The notes beneath the pieces are model-generated. The model made no database searches. It was not told the DNA's origin and worked only from the letters and a program-made list of their open reading frames with translations. A program made the position numbers and the translations under genes. From positions 1 to 64,000 of the forward strand of contig CAVQYV010000001.1 in assembly GCA_963718295.1 (NCBI GenBank): a stretch of 64,000 nt of DNA, written 5' to 3'. This stretch comes from CAVQYV01 sp963718295 [NCBI: uncultured Methylomirabilota bacterium]. GTDB taxonomy: Bacteria > Methylomirabilota > Methylomirabilia > CAVQYV01. Below, in pieces: positions 36,912 through 46,262 of this stretch (positions are counted from its first letter, which is position 1; every line of letters starts with the position of its first letter).

Positions 36912-37036
36912 GAGGCCCGCTGATCTCGCCCTGATGGTCTTTTCGCTTCAATGCTTCAGCGAGATGATTGGGCCCCCCAGATTGCGGGTGGTCTTGGCTT
37001 GCGGCGGCGCTCAGGCGAGGTCAGTCCTGAGCGCCC

Positions 37037-37606
37037 TCAGTTGGCCTTCCGGATATTTTCCTCCAGGCCGGCGAGATCGAGGACTCCCTCTTGGGAGAAG
37101 AGAACCACCCCTGCCCGATTGACCAATACCGCTGCAGGTGTCTTCGCCACTCCCAGGAGGCCCTCCACGAGGAACCCGTCGCTTTTCTCCTCATCCATCA
37201 GGGAGACGAGGGTGAAGCGTTGTTTCTGCCAGTAACCCTGGACCATCTTGGTGGCGCTCATGCCATCTCCATTGATGGCCAGGACCTTCACCTTCGAGGG
37301 TCCCATCCGCTCATACATCTTCTGGATCTGGGGCAGATCTTCCCGGCAGTGCTCACAGTACAGGGACCAATAAAGAAGGAGCACAGGTACCTTTCCCAAC
37401 TCCTGGGAGAGCTTGAAGCTCCCTCCTCCCGACAGGGGAAGCTCGAATCCGGGGACCTGGCTGCCCTTCTGGATCAAAGAGGCCCCATGGGCCTCCTCTT
37501 CGATCAGGAAGGGCGCAATGGACAAAGCCAGAAGGCAAATCAACATCGCAGCCCGGAATCCACTCCCGGATACAAATATTGCCGGTATCTCTCTTGTTCT
37601 CTTCAC
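37037..37606 (-). CDS. TlpA/ResA-like secreted thiol-disulfide protein
   Basis: A 189-residue redoxin with an N-terminal signal/anchor (AAMLICLLALSIAPFL). The fold starts VPGFELPLSGGGSFKLSQEL, the active site is YCEHCREDLPQIQKM (CEHC), and the cis-Pro block is GVAKTPAAVLVNRAGVVLF. It is a member of the AhpC/TSA-Redoxin superfamily used in cytochrome c maturation or periplasmic thiol reduction. It has no operon partner: it faces the nitroreductase tail to tail. Confidence 0.85.
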   Translation of the reverse strand: MKRTREIPAIFVSGSGFRAAMLICLLALSIAPFLIEEEAHGASLIQKGSQVPGFELPLSGGGSFKLSQELGKVPVLLLYWSLYCEHCREDLPQIQKMYERMGPSKVKVLAINGDGMSATKMVQGYWQKQRFTLVSLMDEEKSDGFLVEGLLGVAKTPAAVLVNRAGVVLFSQEGVLDLAGLEENIRKAN

Positions 37607-37817
37607 CTTGCTTCCAACCTCCTTCTATCGATGCTGCTGCTGAATTCCTATCCATTCACAGGCCAGCGAAGATCTGATATAGTGCGATGGGCGTGGGAAC
37701 TCTTATACCATGGCCACCCTTTTCCGTCAAATTCCCCACCACCCGACAGGGGGGCGTATCAGCGGAAGCCCTTGAAATAACAACCATTTGCTGTCGTTCC
37801 GACCATGGAGGTAAAGT

Positions 37818-38666
37818 ATGGTTAAGGCGAAGAATCCGAAACGCTTTACCCGCGAGCTCAGAGACCTGGCCCGGGAGAAGGGAGCGGACCTGGTGGGAAT
37901 TGCACCGCTGGAACGCTTTGCCGCCGCCCCCGCCGACCAGCACCCTGCCCGCTATGTTCCCGATGCCCGCTCTGTGATCTCCATGGCCATCCGGGTGAAC
38001 CGGGCCGGACTCAAAACCATCCTCAGTGGAACTTCCATCTATTCCTACTGTGTCTTCGGCTTCAAGGCGATCAACGAAAGGCTCAATCACCTAGCCTATC
38101 AGGTAGCCCGCTTTCTGGAGGACCAAGGGTTCGAGGCCTATCCGGTTCCCGCCAATGCCCCCCGCAACCCCCGCACCCTCAGGGCGGAGATTTCCCACCG
38201 CCATGTGGCCGTGGCTGCCGGATTAGGCGAGATGGGATGGGGCCTCAACTTCCTGAGCCCTCAATATGGCGCCTGGCAAAAGCTCATCTCCATCTTCACC
38301 TCGGCTCCCCTCGAACCGGATCCTTTGTTTGAGGGAAGCCTCTGCGACCGGTGTATGCAGTGCGTCCAGATCTGCCCTACCCAGGCGATCAGCGCCACCG
38401 AGGCCGATGGCTTCAGGATAGACGGCCGATCCTATGAACATGCGCTGCATGCCCGCTGGAAGTGTCGCTGGGGCTGCGGAGGGCTGACGGCCCAGGGCAC
38501 CTTCGCCTTCACCGACATCCCCCTCCCCGAGAAAGAGCCCACTCCCGACGAAATGATGGTCTATTTTTCCCGGTTGGATCCGGGGCAGGCGAGGATTACC
38601 TTGGAGGCAGGAGGGACCTTCCCCTGGTGCAGCAAGTGCCTGGCCATCTGTGGCCCCAAGGGATGA
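37818..38666 (+). CDS. QueG-like 4Fe-4S protein A
   Basis: A 282-residue protein resembling epoxyqueuosine reductase/reductive dehalogenase-type iron-sulfur proteins. The N-terminal half contains GADLVGIAPLERF, YVPDARSVISMAI and a GLGEMGWGLNFLSPQYGAW block corresponding to the QueG G.g..Gk...li.p..Gs. motif. Fe-S ligands are CDRCMQCVQICP and WCSKCLAICG. True QueG proteins are longer (about 370 residues) with a HEAT-like tail, so this is a relative of unknown substrate. It starts at ATG 37818. Confidence 0.75.
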   Translation: MVKAKNPKRFTRELRDLAREKGADLVGIAPLERFAAAPADQHPARYVPDARSVISMAIRVNRAGLKTILSGTSIYSYCVFGFKAINERLNHLAYQVARFLEDQGFEAYPVPANAPRNPRTLRAEISHRHVAVAAGLGEMGWGLNFLSPQYGAWQKLISIFTSAPLEPDPLFEGSLCDRCMQCVQICPTQAISATEADGFRIDGRSYEHALHARWKCRWGCGGLTAQGTFAFTDIPLPEKEPTPDEMMVYFSRLDPGQARITLEAGGTFPWCSKCLAICGPKG

Positions 38667-38742
38667 GGGAAAGGCCTCCAATATGCCGCCGCCCCTTGGC
38701 CCTCTTCGCTGAGAATGCCCGTCCCGTGAAGGCCGTCAATTC

Positions 38743-39459
38743 CTACAGGTACTTGCTCCTGTCTGTCATGAAGCCCTGATAAAGCCGGTAGTGTTCCGTC
38801 TCTTCATACTTCAGCGGCTTGACCGGAATATGATCAAAACTGTAGATCATGGCTTGAGGGCAGGCGAGAAGAATCGGGGAGTGGGTGGCAAGAATGAACT
38901 GGGCATGCCCCGCGGCGCTCATCTGGGTCAGTATCTTCAGCAGCTTTAGCTGGCTTCGCGGGGAGAGGGCCGTCTCCGGCTCGTCCATCAGATATAGCCC
39001 TTTGATCTGATAGCGGCTCCGGAAGAATGACATGAGGGATTGGCCGTGGGATTGGGTCAGTAACGACTTGCCCCCAAAATACGCCAGTTGGCCAGGATCT
39101 GCGGCCGCCCATTCGTCCAGGATCTGAGCAAAACAGCGGAAGATATCCGATCCAAAAAACGAGCCCGGCACACTGCCGTTTGTCCATTCGAGGGCAAGAT
39201 AATCGTGCAGCCTATCTTCGTAGGGGTTGACCTCGACCCGCTTTCCTTCGGAATCGCGCCATATATGAATACCACAGGCGTGGGAGAGGGCTTCCAGCAA
39301 AGTGGACTTTCCCGTACCGTTTTCGCCGACAAACAGCGTAACCGGCGCCTCAAAGGTCATGTGCTTCGTCTGGTGAAAGACGGGCAGGGTGAAGGGATAA
39401 TGATCCCCGGTCGGATATCTCTCAGGATGAAAGGTGACGCTCTTTACGTGTATTGCCAT
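38743..39459 (-). CDS. Predicted AAA (SbcC/RecF-like) ATPase
   Basis: A 238-residue ABC/AAA_21-type ATPase with Walker A VGENGTGKSTLLEAL, signature-like region, Walker B GLYLMDEPETALSPRSQ and switch ATHSPILLACP. There is no coiled-coil insertion or nuclease domain, and no toxin or OLD-type TOPRIM partner lies beside it. Homologues are often annotated as predicted ATPases of unknown function. It is monocistronic by position, convergent with the QueG-like gene. Confidence 0.85.
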   Translation of the reverse strand: MAIHVKSVTFHPERYPTGDHYPFTLPVFHQTKHMTFEAPVTLFVGENGTGKSTLLEALSHACGIHIWRDSEGKRVEVNPYEDRLHDYLALEWTNGSVPGSFFGSDIFRCFAQILDEWAAADPGQLAYFGGKSLLTQSHGQSLMSFFRSRYQIKGLYLMDEPETALSPRSQLKLLKILTQMSAAGHAQFILATHSPILLACPQAMIYSFDHIPVKPLKYEETEHYRLYQGFMTDRSKYL

Positions 39460-39569
39460 TTGAAATAGAGGTCAGATCCAAAGGTCATAGGTCATGGTCA
39501 TCCCGGGGGGCCCTTTTTATGGGGAAAGATGGGGGATTCCGTTCCCGACTCTTCCCAGCGAGCGCTCAC

Positions 39570-41120
39570 TCAATCCCAGGGCTTCTCGGCGGCTGCGTTC
39601 CGGCCGGCGATGCGGCCCAGATTGAGGGCGCGGCAGAGCGCGCCGCCGCTTGCCGGGTACAGCCTGCCGATGCCGCCCCCCGTAGTCCCCCCGATGGCGT
39701 ACAGCCGCGGGATGGCCTTGCCTTCGCCATCCAGCACCTGGGCCCGGGCATTGATTCTCAAACCCCCACAGGAGGTGCGGGAGAGGACCGGAGGGGCGCT
39801 CACGTGGTAGGCATGAAAAGGCGGGGTCTGGATCGGACTCACCGTAACCCCCTTCTTGCCGAATTCCGGATCTTGCCCCTGGGCTGCATGCTGGTTCCAC
39901 CGCCGGATCGTCTCCTCCAACCCCGCGGGATCGATCCCCGCCTTTCCGGCCAATTCCCCTACGGTAGAGGCCGTGGTCCATCGCGCTGGGATCCGTTTGG
40001 GGGCCGGTTCGATCTTCCCCCTCACCTCGTCATCGAAGATCTGCCAGATCGCGAAATCGTCCTGCCTGCGAGCCGCATCGCCCACGATGGAATGGTAGCT
40101 GTCCTCGTTGACGAACCTCTTCCCCCGCTTGTTGACATAGATGGAGGGATAGCGGGGGCTGCGCGAGAAGGGGCTTGGCTCCCCCACCGGAACCGGCTGG
40201 CGCTCGCCTCCATAGCCGCTGGTGTTGTTCATGCTGATCAGATCGGCCCCCAAGGCCTGGGCCATCAGGATGCCATCTCCCGAATCGAAGGGGAATGGAT
40301 CGAAATACCTTTCCCCGTACCATTCGAATCTCTTGCGTAGATCGGGATTGGCGGTGGAGTTGCCGGTAGCCAGGATGACCCCGCGCCGGGCCTTGATGCA
40401 CAAGGTCTTTCCCTGACCTTCGGCCCTCAGCCCGAGCACCTGGTTCTGGTCGTTGGCAATCAGCTGGGTCCCCCGGGTCTCCAGCAGGATCCTGGCCCCC
40501 TTTTCCCTGGCGGCCTTTTCCATATTGCGGTAGAAGATATAGCCGGTCAAAATCGAGCCTCCCGGCTCCTCCTTCTGACGATGACCCCGCGGTTTGGGCG
40601 GGGTGATGGCCGCATACTCGGGGTCCCGCTCCATTCCCGAGACGTAGAGCTCCTCAGGCGCGAACTCACAGCCCATGGCGATGAGCCAGTCGATGGTCGT
40701 GGCCGATTGATGGGCGACCGCCCTCACTACCTCCTCGTCCGCCTGTCCGTGGGCGCAGGCCAGCCAATATTTGACCATCTCCTCCGGGGTATCCGCAATG
40801 CCGGCCGCCCTTTGCACCGAAGTCCCCGCACCGTAGATGATGCCGGCAGATTGGCTGGTTTGGCCACCCAGTGCCTTCGTCCTTTCCAGGATCAAAGCGT
40901 CCGCCCCGGCATCGAGGACCTCTATGGCGGCGGCCATGCCTCCTCCGGACCCCACGATCACCACCTCGCCTTCCAGGTCCCACCTGGGAGGGAGTTGGAC
41001 CTCGTGAGCTTGAGCTCCCCTTGGGGTAAGGCCGGCCAGCGCTACTGCCCCCACCCCGGCGGCTGCCCCTTTCAGGAAATCCCTCCTGCCGATTTCTTTC
41101 TCACCCTTTTCTTCCGACAT
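39570..41120 (-). CDS. Tat-exported FAD-dependent fumarate-reductase-like oxidoreductase
   Basis: A 516-residue flavoprotein of the FAD_binding_2 family. The Tat signal is IGRRDFLKGAAAGVGAVALA (RRDFLK). FAD-binding GEVVIVGSGGGMAAAIEVLD follows, then GGQTSQSAGIIYGAG, VILATGNSTANPDLRKRF, and near the C-terminus SCGGLRINARAQVL and AIGGTTGGGIGRLYPASGGA. These match flavocytochrome c/urocanate or ketosteroid dehydrogenases. No heme motif is present, so electrons must come from a separate partner. Start ATG 41120 follows AAGGGGACAACAAA. Substrate unknown. Confidence 0.88.
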   Translation of the reverse strand: MSEEKGEKEIGRRDFLKGAAAGVGAVALAGLTPRGAQAHEVQLPPRWDLEGEVVIVGSGGGMAAAIEVLDAGADALILERTKALGGQTSQSAGIIYGAGTSVQRAAGIADTPEEMVKYWLACAHGQADEEVVRAVAHQSATTIDWLIAMGCEFAPEELYVSGMERDPEYAAITPPKPRGHRQKEEPGGSILTGYIFYRNMEKAAREKGARILLETRGTQLIANDQNQVLGLRAEGQGKTLCIKARRGVILATGNSTANPDLRKRFEWYGERYFDPFPFDSGDGILMAQALGADLISMNNTSGYGGERQPVPVGEPSPFSRSPRYPSIYVNKRGKRFVNEDSYHSIVGDAARRQDDFAIWQIFDDEVRGKIEPAPKRIPARWTTASTVGELAGKAGIDPAGLEETIRRWNQHAAQGQDPEFGKKGVTVSPIQTPPFHAYHVSAPPVLSRTSCGGLRINARAQVLDGEGKAIPRLYAIGGTTGGGIGRLYPASGGALCRALNLGRIAGRNAAAEKPWD

Positions 41121-41227
41121 TTTGTTGTCCCCTTCCTGTCTTGGTTCCATTCCCCCCGCGCTGCGCGGATTGCTGAGTTCCGGATCATCAAAAACCCATC
41201 AAACGGGATGGAACCGTTTCGTATGGC

Positions 41228-41480
41228 TCACCTAACCCCCATGATCTCATTTAGCCCTTCGACTGTGAGATCGAGCTCCTCTGCAGACACCTCAATGATG
41301 CTTTTGCCCAAGCGCTCGACAGACAAGGTTCTGATTTGACTGATCTTGACCCATGACTGCTTGGGGAGTCCTGGATTCGACAAATCAGAGGTCTGAGATG
41401 TTCACGGCATTTGAGCTTTTTTCTGATGAGCAAGGACAAGCAGAGATGTATCCGGGGGCAATGGTTTTTTGCCTCAGCCG
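41228..41480 (-). pseudogene. PemK/MazF-type toxin remnant
   Basis: On the minus strand a frame ending at TGA 41228-41230 reads DLSNPGLPKQSWVKISQIRT, then LSVERLGKSIIEVSAEELDL and VEGLNEIMG. This matches the C-terminal part of PemK/MazF endoribonucleases (GLPK.SwVk..QiRTl...RlG). Upstream, a second frame carries YISACPCSSEKSSNAVNISDL, and the two meet at about 41390 through a frame change. The N-terminal catalytic region and any antitoxin are missing, so it is a fragment. It fills the gap between the FAD enzyme and redoxin genes. Confidence 0.5.
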
Positions 41481-41523
41481 CCTTCACGCTGGAGGCCGCG
41501 AGAATGACTGGGTTCAGGGCTCC

Positions 41524-42212
41524 TCAGAAATACCAGGTCAGAGCTTGCAGGATCTTGTCGGGAGTGGGGCGGTCATCCGGAGATTTGCCGACGTAAAGCC
41601 AACGTACCGTTCCCCCTTTATCCAGGAGGACCGTGGTGGGGCGGGCTACAAGGCCGAATCGCGAATGGCTATCCCCGATTCCCAACTTTGGGATCGCCTC
41701 CCGGGAGTTGTCGCTCAAGAGGACGATGGCTGGGTTCAGCTCCTGGGCGTTGGGAGACCGCTTCGTTTCGACCCGATACTGGTTTTCCACATTGCGGCCA
41801 AACTCAGTCAACAGATAGGGGTCATCTGCGCTGACCCCGACGATCTGAGCCTTTCGGTCCTGAAACTCCGACAATTTCGCCCTCAGGGATACGAACTGCT
41901 CCTGGCAGTAGGAGCACCAGTACCCCCGATAGAAGATCAGGGCCGTCTTGTCCGCCTTTTCCAGCAAGGACGATAATGAAACGGGCCTCCCTGAGCATCG
42001 CGCAACTTCAGTTCCGGGATCTTCTGGCCGACCGCGATCTTCGGCTTGATCTCCCCCTCCGGGGGACCGGTTTGAACCCCGGAGCAGGCCGTCAGAGAAA
42101 ACAAAAGGAAGTGAAGCCCCAGGAGACCCAGAGCCAGAATATGAATCCGCCCCTTTCCCGTCTTCCTCCGTTTGCTCCCGTGTCCTATTGCTGCGGTGGT
42201 TTCTATCGGGGA
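41524..42212 (-). CDS. AhpC/TSA-type redoxin lipoprotein, one frameshift
   Basis: A membrane-bound thiol peroxidase-like protein. The 5' part, in one frame, gives a lipoprotein leader LALGLLGLHFLLFSLTACSG and AVGQKIPELKLRDAQGGP. The rest, in the next frame, reads VSLSSLLEKADKTALIFYRG, active site YWCSYCQEQF (CxxC), and SRFGLVARPTTVLLDKGGTV. One missing base near 41982 separates them. The start codon is unclear because no ATG precedes the leader in frame. It is the last gene of the cytochrome-glutaredoxin-FTR operon. Confidence 0.7.
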
Positions 42213-42523
42213 GGCCTCCTTTCCGGAACTGGAACCTTTCCCATCCGATCCTCGTTCCAGGCCGCCGAGACATAGAGCCCGCAATAGCAGCTCCCATACT
42301 CCGCGATGTCTGGACGGCTGTAAACGCAGGGACAGATGATGTCCCGATCCTCCTCCCGCACCCCAGAGGCCAGACGGCAGGGGCAGGAACGGTAGCCATG
42401 TCGCTTCTCGTTTTCCAGGAGGCCCTTCAGGATTCCCATCACCAAGGGCTTATCCTGGTTCAATTGGATCCCTTGCGATTTGGAATACCGATCGAGGATC
42501 GGGTAGAGTTCCTCCTCTGTCAT
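42203..42523 (-). CDS. Ferredoxin-thioredoxin reductase catalytic subunit
   Basis: A 106-residue protein with the complete FTR-beta cysteine set: SCPCRLA, ICPCVY and CYCGLYV, which bind a 4Fe-4S cluster next to the redox disulfide. The enzyme passes electrons from ferredoxin to thioredoxin-like proteins. No variable subunit gene is seen. Instead a glutaredoxin gene overlaps its start by four bases (42520-42523) and a redoxin follows, which suggests the glutaredoxin or redoxin is the acceptor. This is typical of non-photosynthetic anaerobes. Confidence 0.92.
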   Translation of the reverse strand: MTEEELYPILDRYSKSQGIQLNQDKPLVMGILKGLLENEKRHGYRSCPCRLASGVREEDRDIICPCVYSRPDIAEYGSCYCGLYVSAAWNEDRMGKVPVPERRPPR

Positions 42524-42783
42524 TGCTCGAGCGCCTTCTTCACCTTCTCCTCGTTAAACCCAACAAGCACCTCGTCGCCGATCAGGATGGTGGGAAAGGT
42601 CAATCTCGGATTATGGCGAGTGACCTCCTCCAGGGTCGATTCTCTTTCCTCTCCCCTCAAGAGGTCGACATCGACGAATTCAAAGGGAACCTGGCAATCC
42701 TTCAGATAGCTCTTGGCCCGCTTGCAATGGATACAGGTACTCAAGGTATAGATCTTGATCTTCTTCTTTCCCGATGGTGCCAT
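42520..42783 (-). CDS. Glutaredoxin/NrdH-like protein
   Basis: An 87-residue thioredoxin-fold protein: KIKIYTLSTCIHCKRAKSYL with active site CIHC, VPFEFVDVDLL, and the cis-Pro block RLTFPTILIGDEVLVGFN. The CxHC site resembles the NrdH and bacterial glutaredoxin-like proteins that take electrons from thioredoxin or FTR rather than glutathione. It overlaps the FTR gene start (ATGA) and lies 42 bases downstream of the octaheme cytochrome. Confidence 0.9.
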   Translation of the reverse strand: MAPSGKKKIKIYTLSTCIHCKRAKSYLKDCQVPFEFVDVDLLRGEERESTLEEVTRHNPRLTFPTILIGDEVLVGFNEEKVKKALEQ

Positions 42784-42825
42784 CTAAGCTCCTTCCTCTC
42801 CCTTTCCTGGTTTCTTGGTTCCCTC

Positions 42826-44046
42826 CTATTTTCCCTTGTGCACTCTCATTTCATGGGCATCTCGGCTCATCTCCACCCAATCCTTTTTGAGCTCTGCCAG
42901 GCCATACCAGGTCACATAGTCCGGATTGTTGTGGAAAGCACCCTGGAAAGCACGCATCCGGTGCTCCAAGAACATGACATAAAGCTTCTGCTCGATAGGG
43001 GTGATCGCATCATAGAAGGTCAGAATATCCGGATAGGCAAGCTTTCCGGGCTGAGGCTGGATGATCCCCTCCTGATAAAGTCCGGCAACGAGGTCGATTC
43101 CTCGTGCCATCATGCGATCCGCCTCCTTGATCATGGCATCCGCATTCTCCAGGTTCACTCGGGCGAACCCCCCACTGTGGCACCGGGTGCAGGTCTTGAG
43201 CATCCGATCCCGCTCCTTTTGCCACTCCTCCTGGCTCAGGCGGGCCACCTTTCCCGCCTTGACCACTTCCAGGCGAGGGGTGGGATTGCCCGCGGGATCC
43301 AGCACCTGAAGACCCTTGAGGATGGTGGCCCGATATCCCATCCATTCTGCATCCGGCTCTGGCAGGCGTAGTGCCAGGAAGCCCCAGGCCGTCATCACCT
43401 TATGATTGCCATCCTCCATGTGGCAGGTCTGGCAGGTGGGAGCCCTTCCACTCGCAGGGTCGGTGAAATAGATGGTACCGTGCTTGGAGGAGGACCACAT
43501 CTCCCATTGGGGATGATCGAATCCCATATGGCACATTCGGCAAGCCTGGGGGCTCTGGGCCTCAGCCTGGGAGAACTTGTGCCGGGTATGGCAGGAAATG
43601 CAGGCCATCCCGTAGCGGTATTCCCCTTCGGCCTTTGCCTCCCGCAGCCCAATCCGGTGACACCCCCCGCATCCTTTCAAGCCCTCGATGAAGGGATGGG
43701 GCTGAAAGCCGGTGGTGGGCATGGCATCCATGGCGATCCAGGCCAGGGAGTGTTTTCCGTCCGAATATTGCTTGAACTGCTGCCCATGGCAACCGGCACA
43801 CCGGTCAGGGGTTGGCAGCTCCGCTTTGCTCGAATCTTTGGCGGTTTGGTGGGCGGAGCCGTGGCAATCTTCGCAGCCCATGGAGGGGCTCATCTTGCTG
43901 GATGTCCACTCCTTCACAATTCCGGGAGTGACCTTCTCATGGCAGATGACGCACCTCGATTTCTCCTCGCTCCCCTTGGCCGCCCCTACCCAGAGGCACA
44001 GCACCAGAAAGCAAAACATCACCCGCAGCACCCGCTTCGCCTTCAT
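42826..44046 (-). CDS. Octaheme cytochrome c, hydroxylamine-oxidoreductase-like
   Basis: A secreted 406-residue protein with signal peptide (VMFCFLVLCLWVGAAKG) and eight CxxCH sites: CVICH, CEDCH, CAGCH, CGGCH, CISCH, CRMCH, CQTCH and CTRCH. The C-terminal helical region (FHNNPDYVTWYGLAELKKDW) and heme spacing resemble the HAO/octaheme family, which in anaerobes usually reduces nitrite or hydroxylamine. The P460-crosslinking Tyr of true HAO could not be located with certainty. Start ATG 44046 has AAGGAGGAGGCG. It heads an operon with glutaredoxin, FTR and redoxin. Confidence 0.8.
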   Translation of the reverse strand: MKAKRVLRVMFCFLVLCLWVGAAKGSEEKSRCVICHEKVTPGIVKEWTSSKMSPSMGCEDCHGSAHQTAKDSSKAELPTPDRCAGCHGQQFKQYSDGKHSLAWIAMDAMPTTGFQPHPFIEGLKGCGGCHRIGLREAKAEGEYRYGMACISCHTRHKFSQAEAQSPQACRMCHMGFDHPQWEMWSSSKHGTIYFTDPASGRAPTCQTCHMEDGNHKVMTAWGFLALRLPEPDAEWMGYRATILKGLQVLDPAGNPTPRLEVVKAGKVARLSQEEWQKERDRMLKTCTRCHSGGFARVNLENADAMIKEADRMMARGIDLVAGLYQEGIIQPQPGKLAYPDILTFYDAITPIEQKLYVMFLEHRMRAFQGAFHNNPDYVTWYGLAELKKDWVEMSRDAHEMRVHKGK

Positions 44047-44304
44047 CGCCTCCTCCTTTCCAATCCTCCCAAACAAACAGGCCCCCATGCCCGATGAGTG
44101 GGCAAGAGGGGCCTCCATCCTTGAGGTACCAGATTGATCAATGCGCTCACCGATGCGCTCAAATCGCACCCCCGAATTGTGGGCGAGGTTAATTCACTGC
44201 TAACACTGCCTGGTCACGCATTTACTTCTACCGCATTTTCAAGGCCCCGTCAAGCAGATTTAGCCAAACACCGTGCGTAACGGTGGGGCACTGAGACGCG
44301 GCCC

Positions 44305-44829
44305 CTAATACTCGATCCCCCTCCGGGCTTTCACTCCTCTTTCGGCAGGATGTTTGACCTGCTTCATTTCGGTCACCAAGTCCGCCCGCTCCAGGATCTG
44401 GGGATGAGCCTCCCGGCCGGTCAGAATCAACTCCATGCCGGCTGGCTTCTGATCTGAGAGATCGAGCACCTCTTCAATCCTCAACAGTCCGTAGGCAACG
44501 GCTACATTGACCTCATCCAGAATCAGGAGGTCCACCCGCCCTTCCTCCATGACTTCCAAGGCCCGGGCCAGGCCCTTCTGGACCCATTTCTTGTCTTCCG
44601 GATCAGGCCGATCCCGAGCAACCCAGCCCTTTCTCCCGAAGGTTTCGATCTGGATGAGTGGGTTTCCCTTGAGGGCGGTCCGCTCCCCACTCTCTCCCTC
44701 CCCCTTCAGAAACTGGATGATGAAGACCTTCAGACCCTGCCCTGCTGCCCGCAGGGCCTGACCGAAGGCGGCTGTCGTCTTCCCTTTTCCGTCGCCAGTA
44801 TAAATCTGAATCAAGCCTTGTCCTTCCAT
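44305..44829 (-). CDS. cobO: Cob(I)yrinic acid a,c-diamide adenosyltransferase
   Basis: CobO/BtuR adenylates the corrinoid cobalt to make adenosylcobalamin. The 174 residues start with LIQIYTGDGKGKTTAAFGQA (P-loop GDGKGKTT), followed by VFIIQFLKGEGESGE, LLILDEVNVAVAYGLL and LILTGREAHPQILERADLVT, all signature blocks. It stands alone. The nearby UroD-like methyltransferase and B12-binding radical SAM protein show that the cell uses corrinoids. Confidence 0.93.
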   Translation of the reverse strand: MEGQGLIQIYTGDGKGKTTAAFGQALRAAGQGLKVFIIQFLKGEGESGERTALKGNPLIQIETFGRKGWVARDRPDPEDKKWVQKGLARALEVMEEGRVDLLILDEVNVAVAYGLLRIEEVLDLSDQKPAGMELILTGREAHPQILERADLVTEMKQVKHPAERGVKARRGIEY

Positions 44830-45077
44830 CCGTTGATCTCCCCACCAGGAGAGGCCTTCGGGCGACCCTAAGGAGGGCCTTCCCGCGAGCCGCGACTCCT
44901 GTCTCTTGTGATCCTCTCATCCGCCTCCGCACTCCGCCTTCTCGCCTCCCTTATGCTATGACAGGGAAGGAGCCAGCGTCAAATCCTTTTCTCTTGACAG
45001 GGAGCCGGAAATGGGACACTTTATCCGCGAGCAAGAACCGGCAAAAACACAAGAAAGAACCCGAGAAGGAGGACGAG

Positions 45078-46202
45078 ATGACCCATCGCGAACGGATCCT
45101 GGCCGCTATGAAGGGGGAGGCTCCCGATCAACTCCCCTGGGTGCCCCGGCTCCTCCTCTGGTATAACGCCCACCGCCATCAAGGCACCCTCCCTCCCAAG
45201 TACCGCAACTGGAGCCTGAGGGAGATCGAGGGCGATCTGGGGATGGGCACCCCGGCCCGGGATGGAAAGATATTCGATACCCGATATGGTCCCCAGATTC
45301 AGATCGAAACCCAAAAGAAGGGGAACGATCTGCTCACCGAATACCGCACGCCCGTCGGCACCCTGAGCACCCTCTACCGAGAGAGCAAGCAGTTACAGGA
45401 ACAGGAGATCCAGGGGCGGGAGATCGAGCACCTCATCAAGGGGCCAGATGATTATCCGGTCATGGAGTATCTGATCGAACACACCGAGTATGTGCCCGCC
45501 TTCGAGGAATACGAACGCTATGACCAGGAGATCGGCTCTGAGGGCCTCCCTCTGGTCCTCCTCGGCGACTGCCCCATGAATCGGCTCATGCGGGAATTGG
45601 TGGGATATAATCGAATCTTCTTCGATCTGACGGACTACCCCAACCGCGTCGAGTCCCTATTGGCCACCATGGAGGAAAAGCATCGGGAGATGTGGAAGAT
45701 CGCCGCCGCCTCCCCCGCTACCCTCTTCCTCTACGGCCTTCATTTCGACTCCCAGATGACGCCCCCTCCCCTGTTCCGCAAATACTTCCTGCCCCACTTC
45801 CGGGAGTTCAACCGGCTCATGCATCGGCACGGCAAGTATGCGGCCTTTCATTCCGATGCCGATACCTCGCTTCTTCTGGATCTGCTCCTGGAGGCAGAGT
45901 ATGACTGTGCCGATACCTTCACCTGCGCCCCCATGGTGAATGTCACCCTGAAGCAGGCCCGGGCCGCCTGGGGAAAGCACATCACGATTTGGGGAGGGAT
46001 TCCCTCCATTATCCTGGGTCCTCCCTTCTCAGAGGTGGAATTCGAGGCCTATATGGAGGATCTCTTCCGAACCATCGCCCCGGGAGATGCCTTTATCCTG
46101 GCAGTAGGAGACAATATGATGCCCGAGAGCCAGATCGAGAGGATGGCCAGGGTGAGCCAGATGGTCAGGGAGCGCGGGAAATATCCCCTGCAGGCTTCAT
46201 AG
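45078..46202 (+). CDS. Uroporphyrinogen-decarboxylase-like (URO-D) protein
   Basis: A 374-residue member of the URO-D superfamily. It opens MTHRERILAAMKGEAPDQLP, then WVPRLLLWYNAHRHQG; later blocks include FHSDADTSLLLDLLLEAEYD and ITIWGGIPSIILGPPFSEVE. The pattern is closer to the MtaA/CmuA-type corrinoid methyltransferases than to HemE, which would start with the R-rich porphyrin motif. ATG 45078 is preceded by AAGGAGGACGAG; the frame extends upstream without a site. A substrate-specific methyltransferase role is inferred. Confidence 0.8.
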   Translation: MTHRERILAAMKGEAPDQLPWVPRLLLWYNAHRHQGTLPPKYRNWSLREIEGDLGMGTPARDGKIFDTRYGPQIQIETQKKGNDLLTEYRTPVGTLSTLYRESKQLQEQEIQGREIEHLIKGPDDYPVMEYLIEHTEYVPAFEEYERYDQEIGSEGLPLVLLGDCPMNRLMRELVGYNRIFFDLTDYPNRVESLLATMEEKHREMWKIAAASPATLFLYGLHFDSQMTPPPLFRKYFLPHFREFNRLMHRHGKYAAFHSDADTSLLLDLLLEAEYDCADTFTCAPMVNVTLKQARAAWGKHITIWGGIPSIILGPPFSEVEFEAYMEDLFRTIAPGDAFILAVGDNMMPESQIERMARVSQMVRERGKYPLQAS

Positions 46203-46262
46203 GCACAGGATCCTGGATTTGCCCTCGGCTGCCTCCCGGCAGATACCGTGGCCCGATGAACC

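Noticed and set aside
39000-39459. Predicted ATPase at 38743-39459 considered as an OLD-type or toxin-linked defence gene
   Set aside because: No TOPRIM domain, reverse transcriptase, toxin or other defence partner is present on either side.
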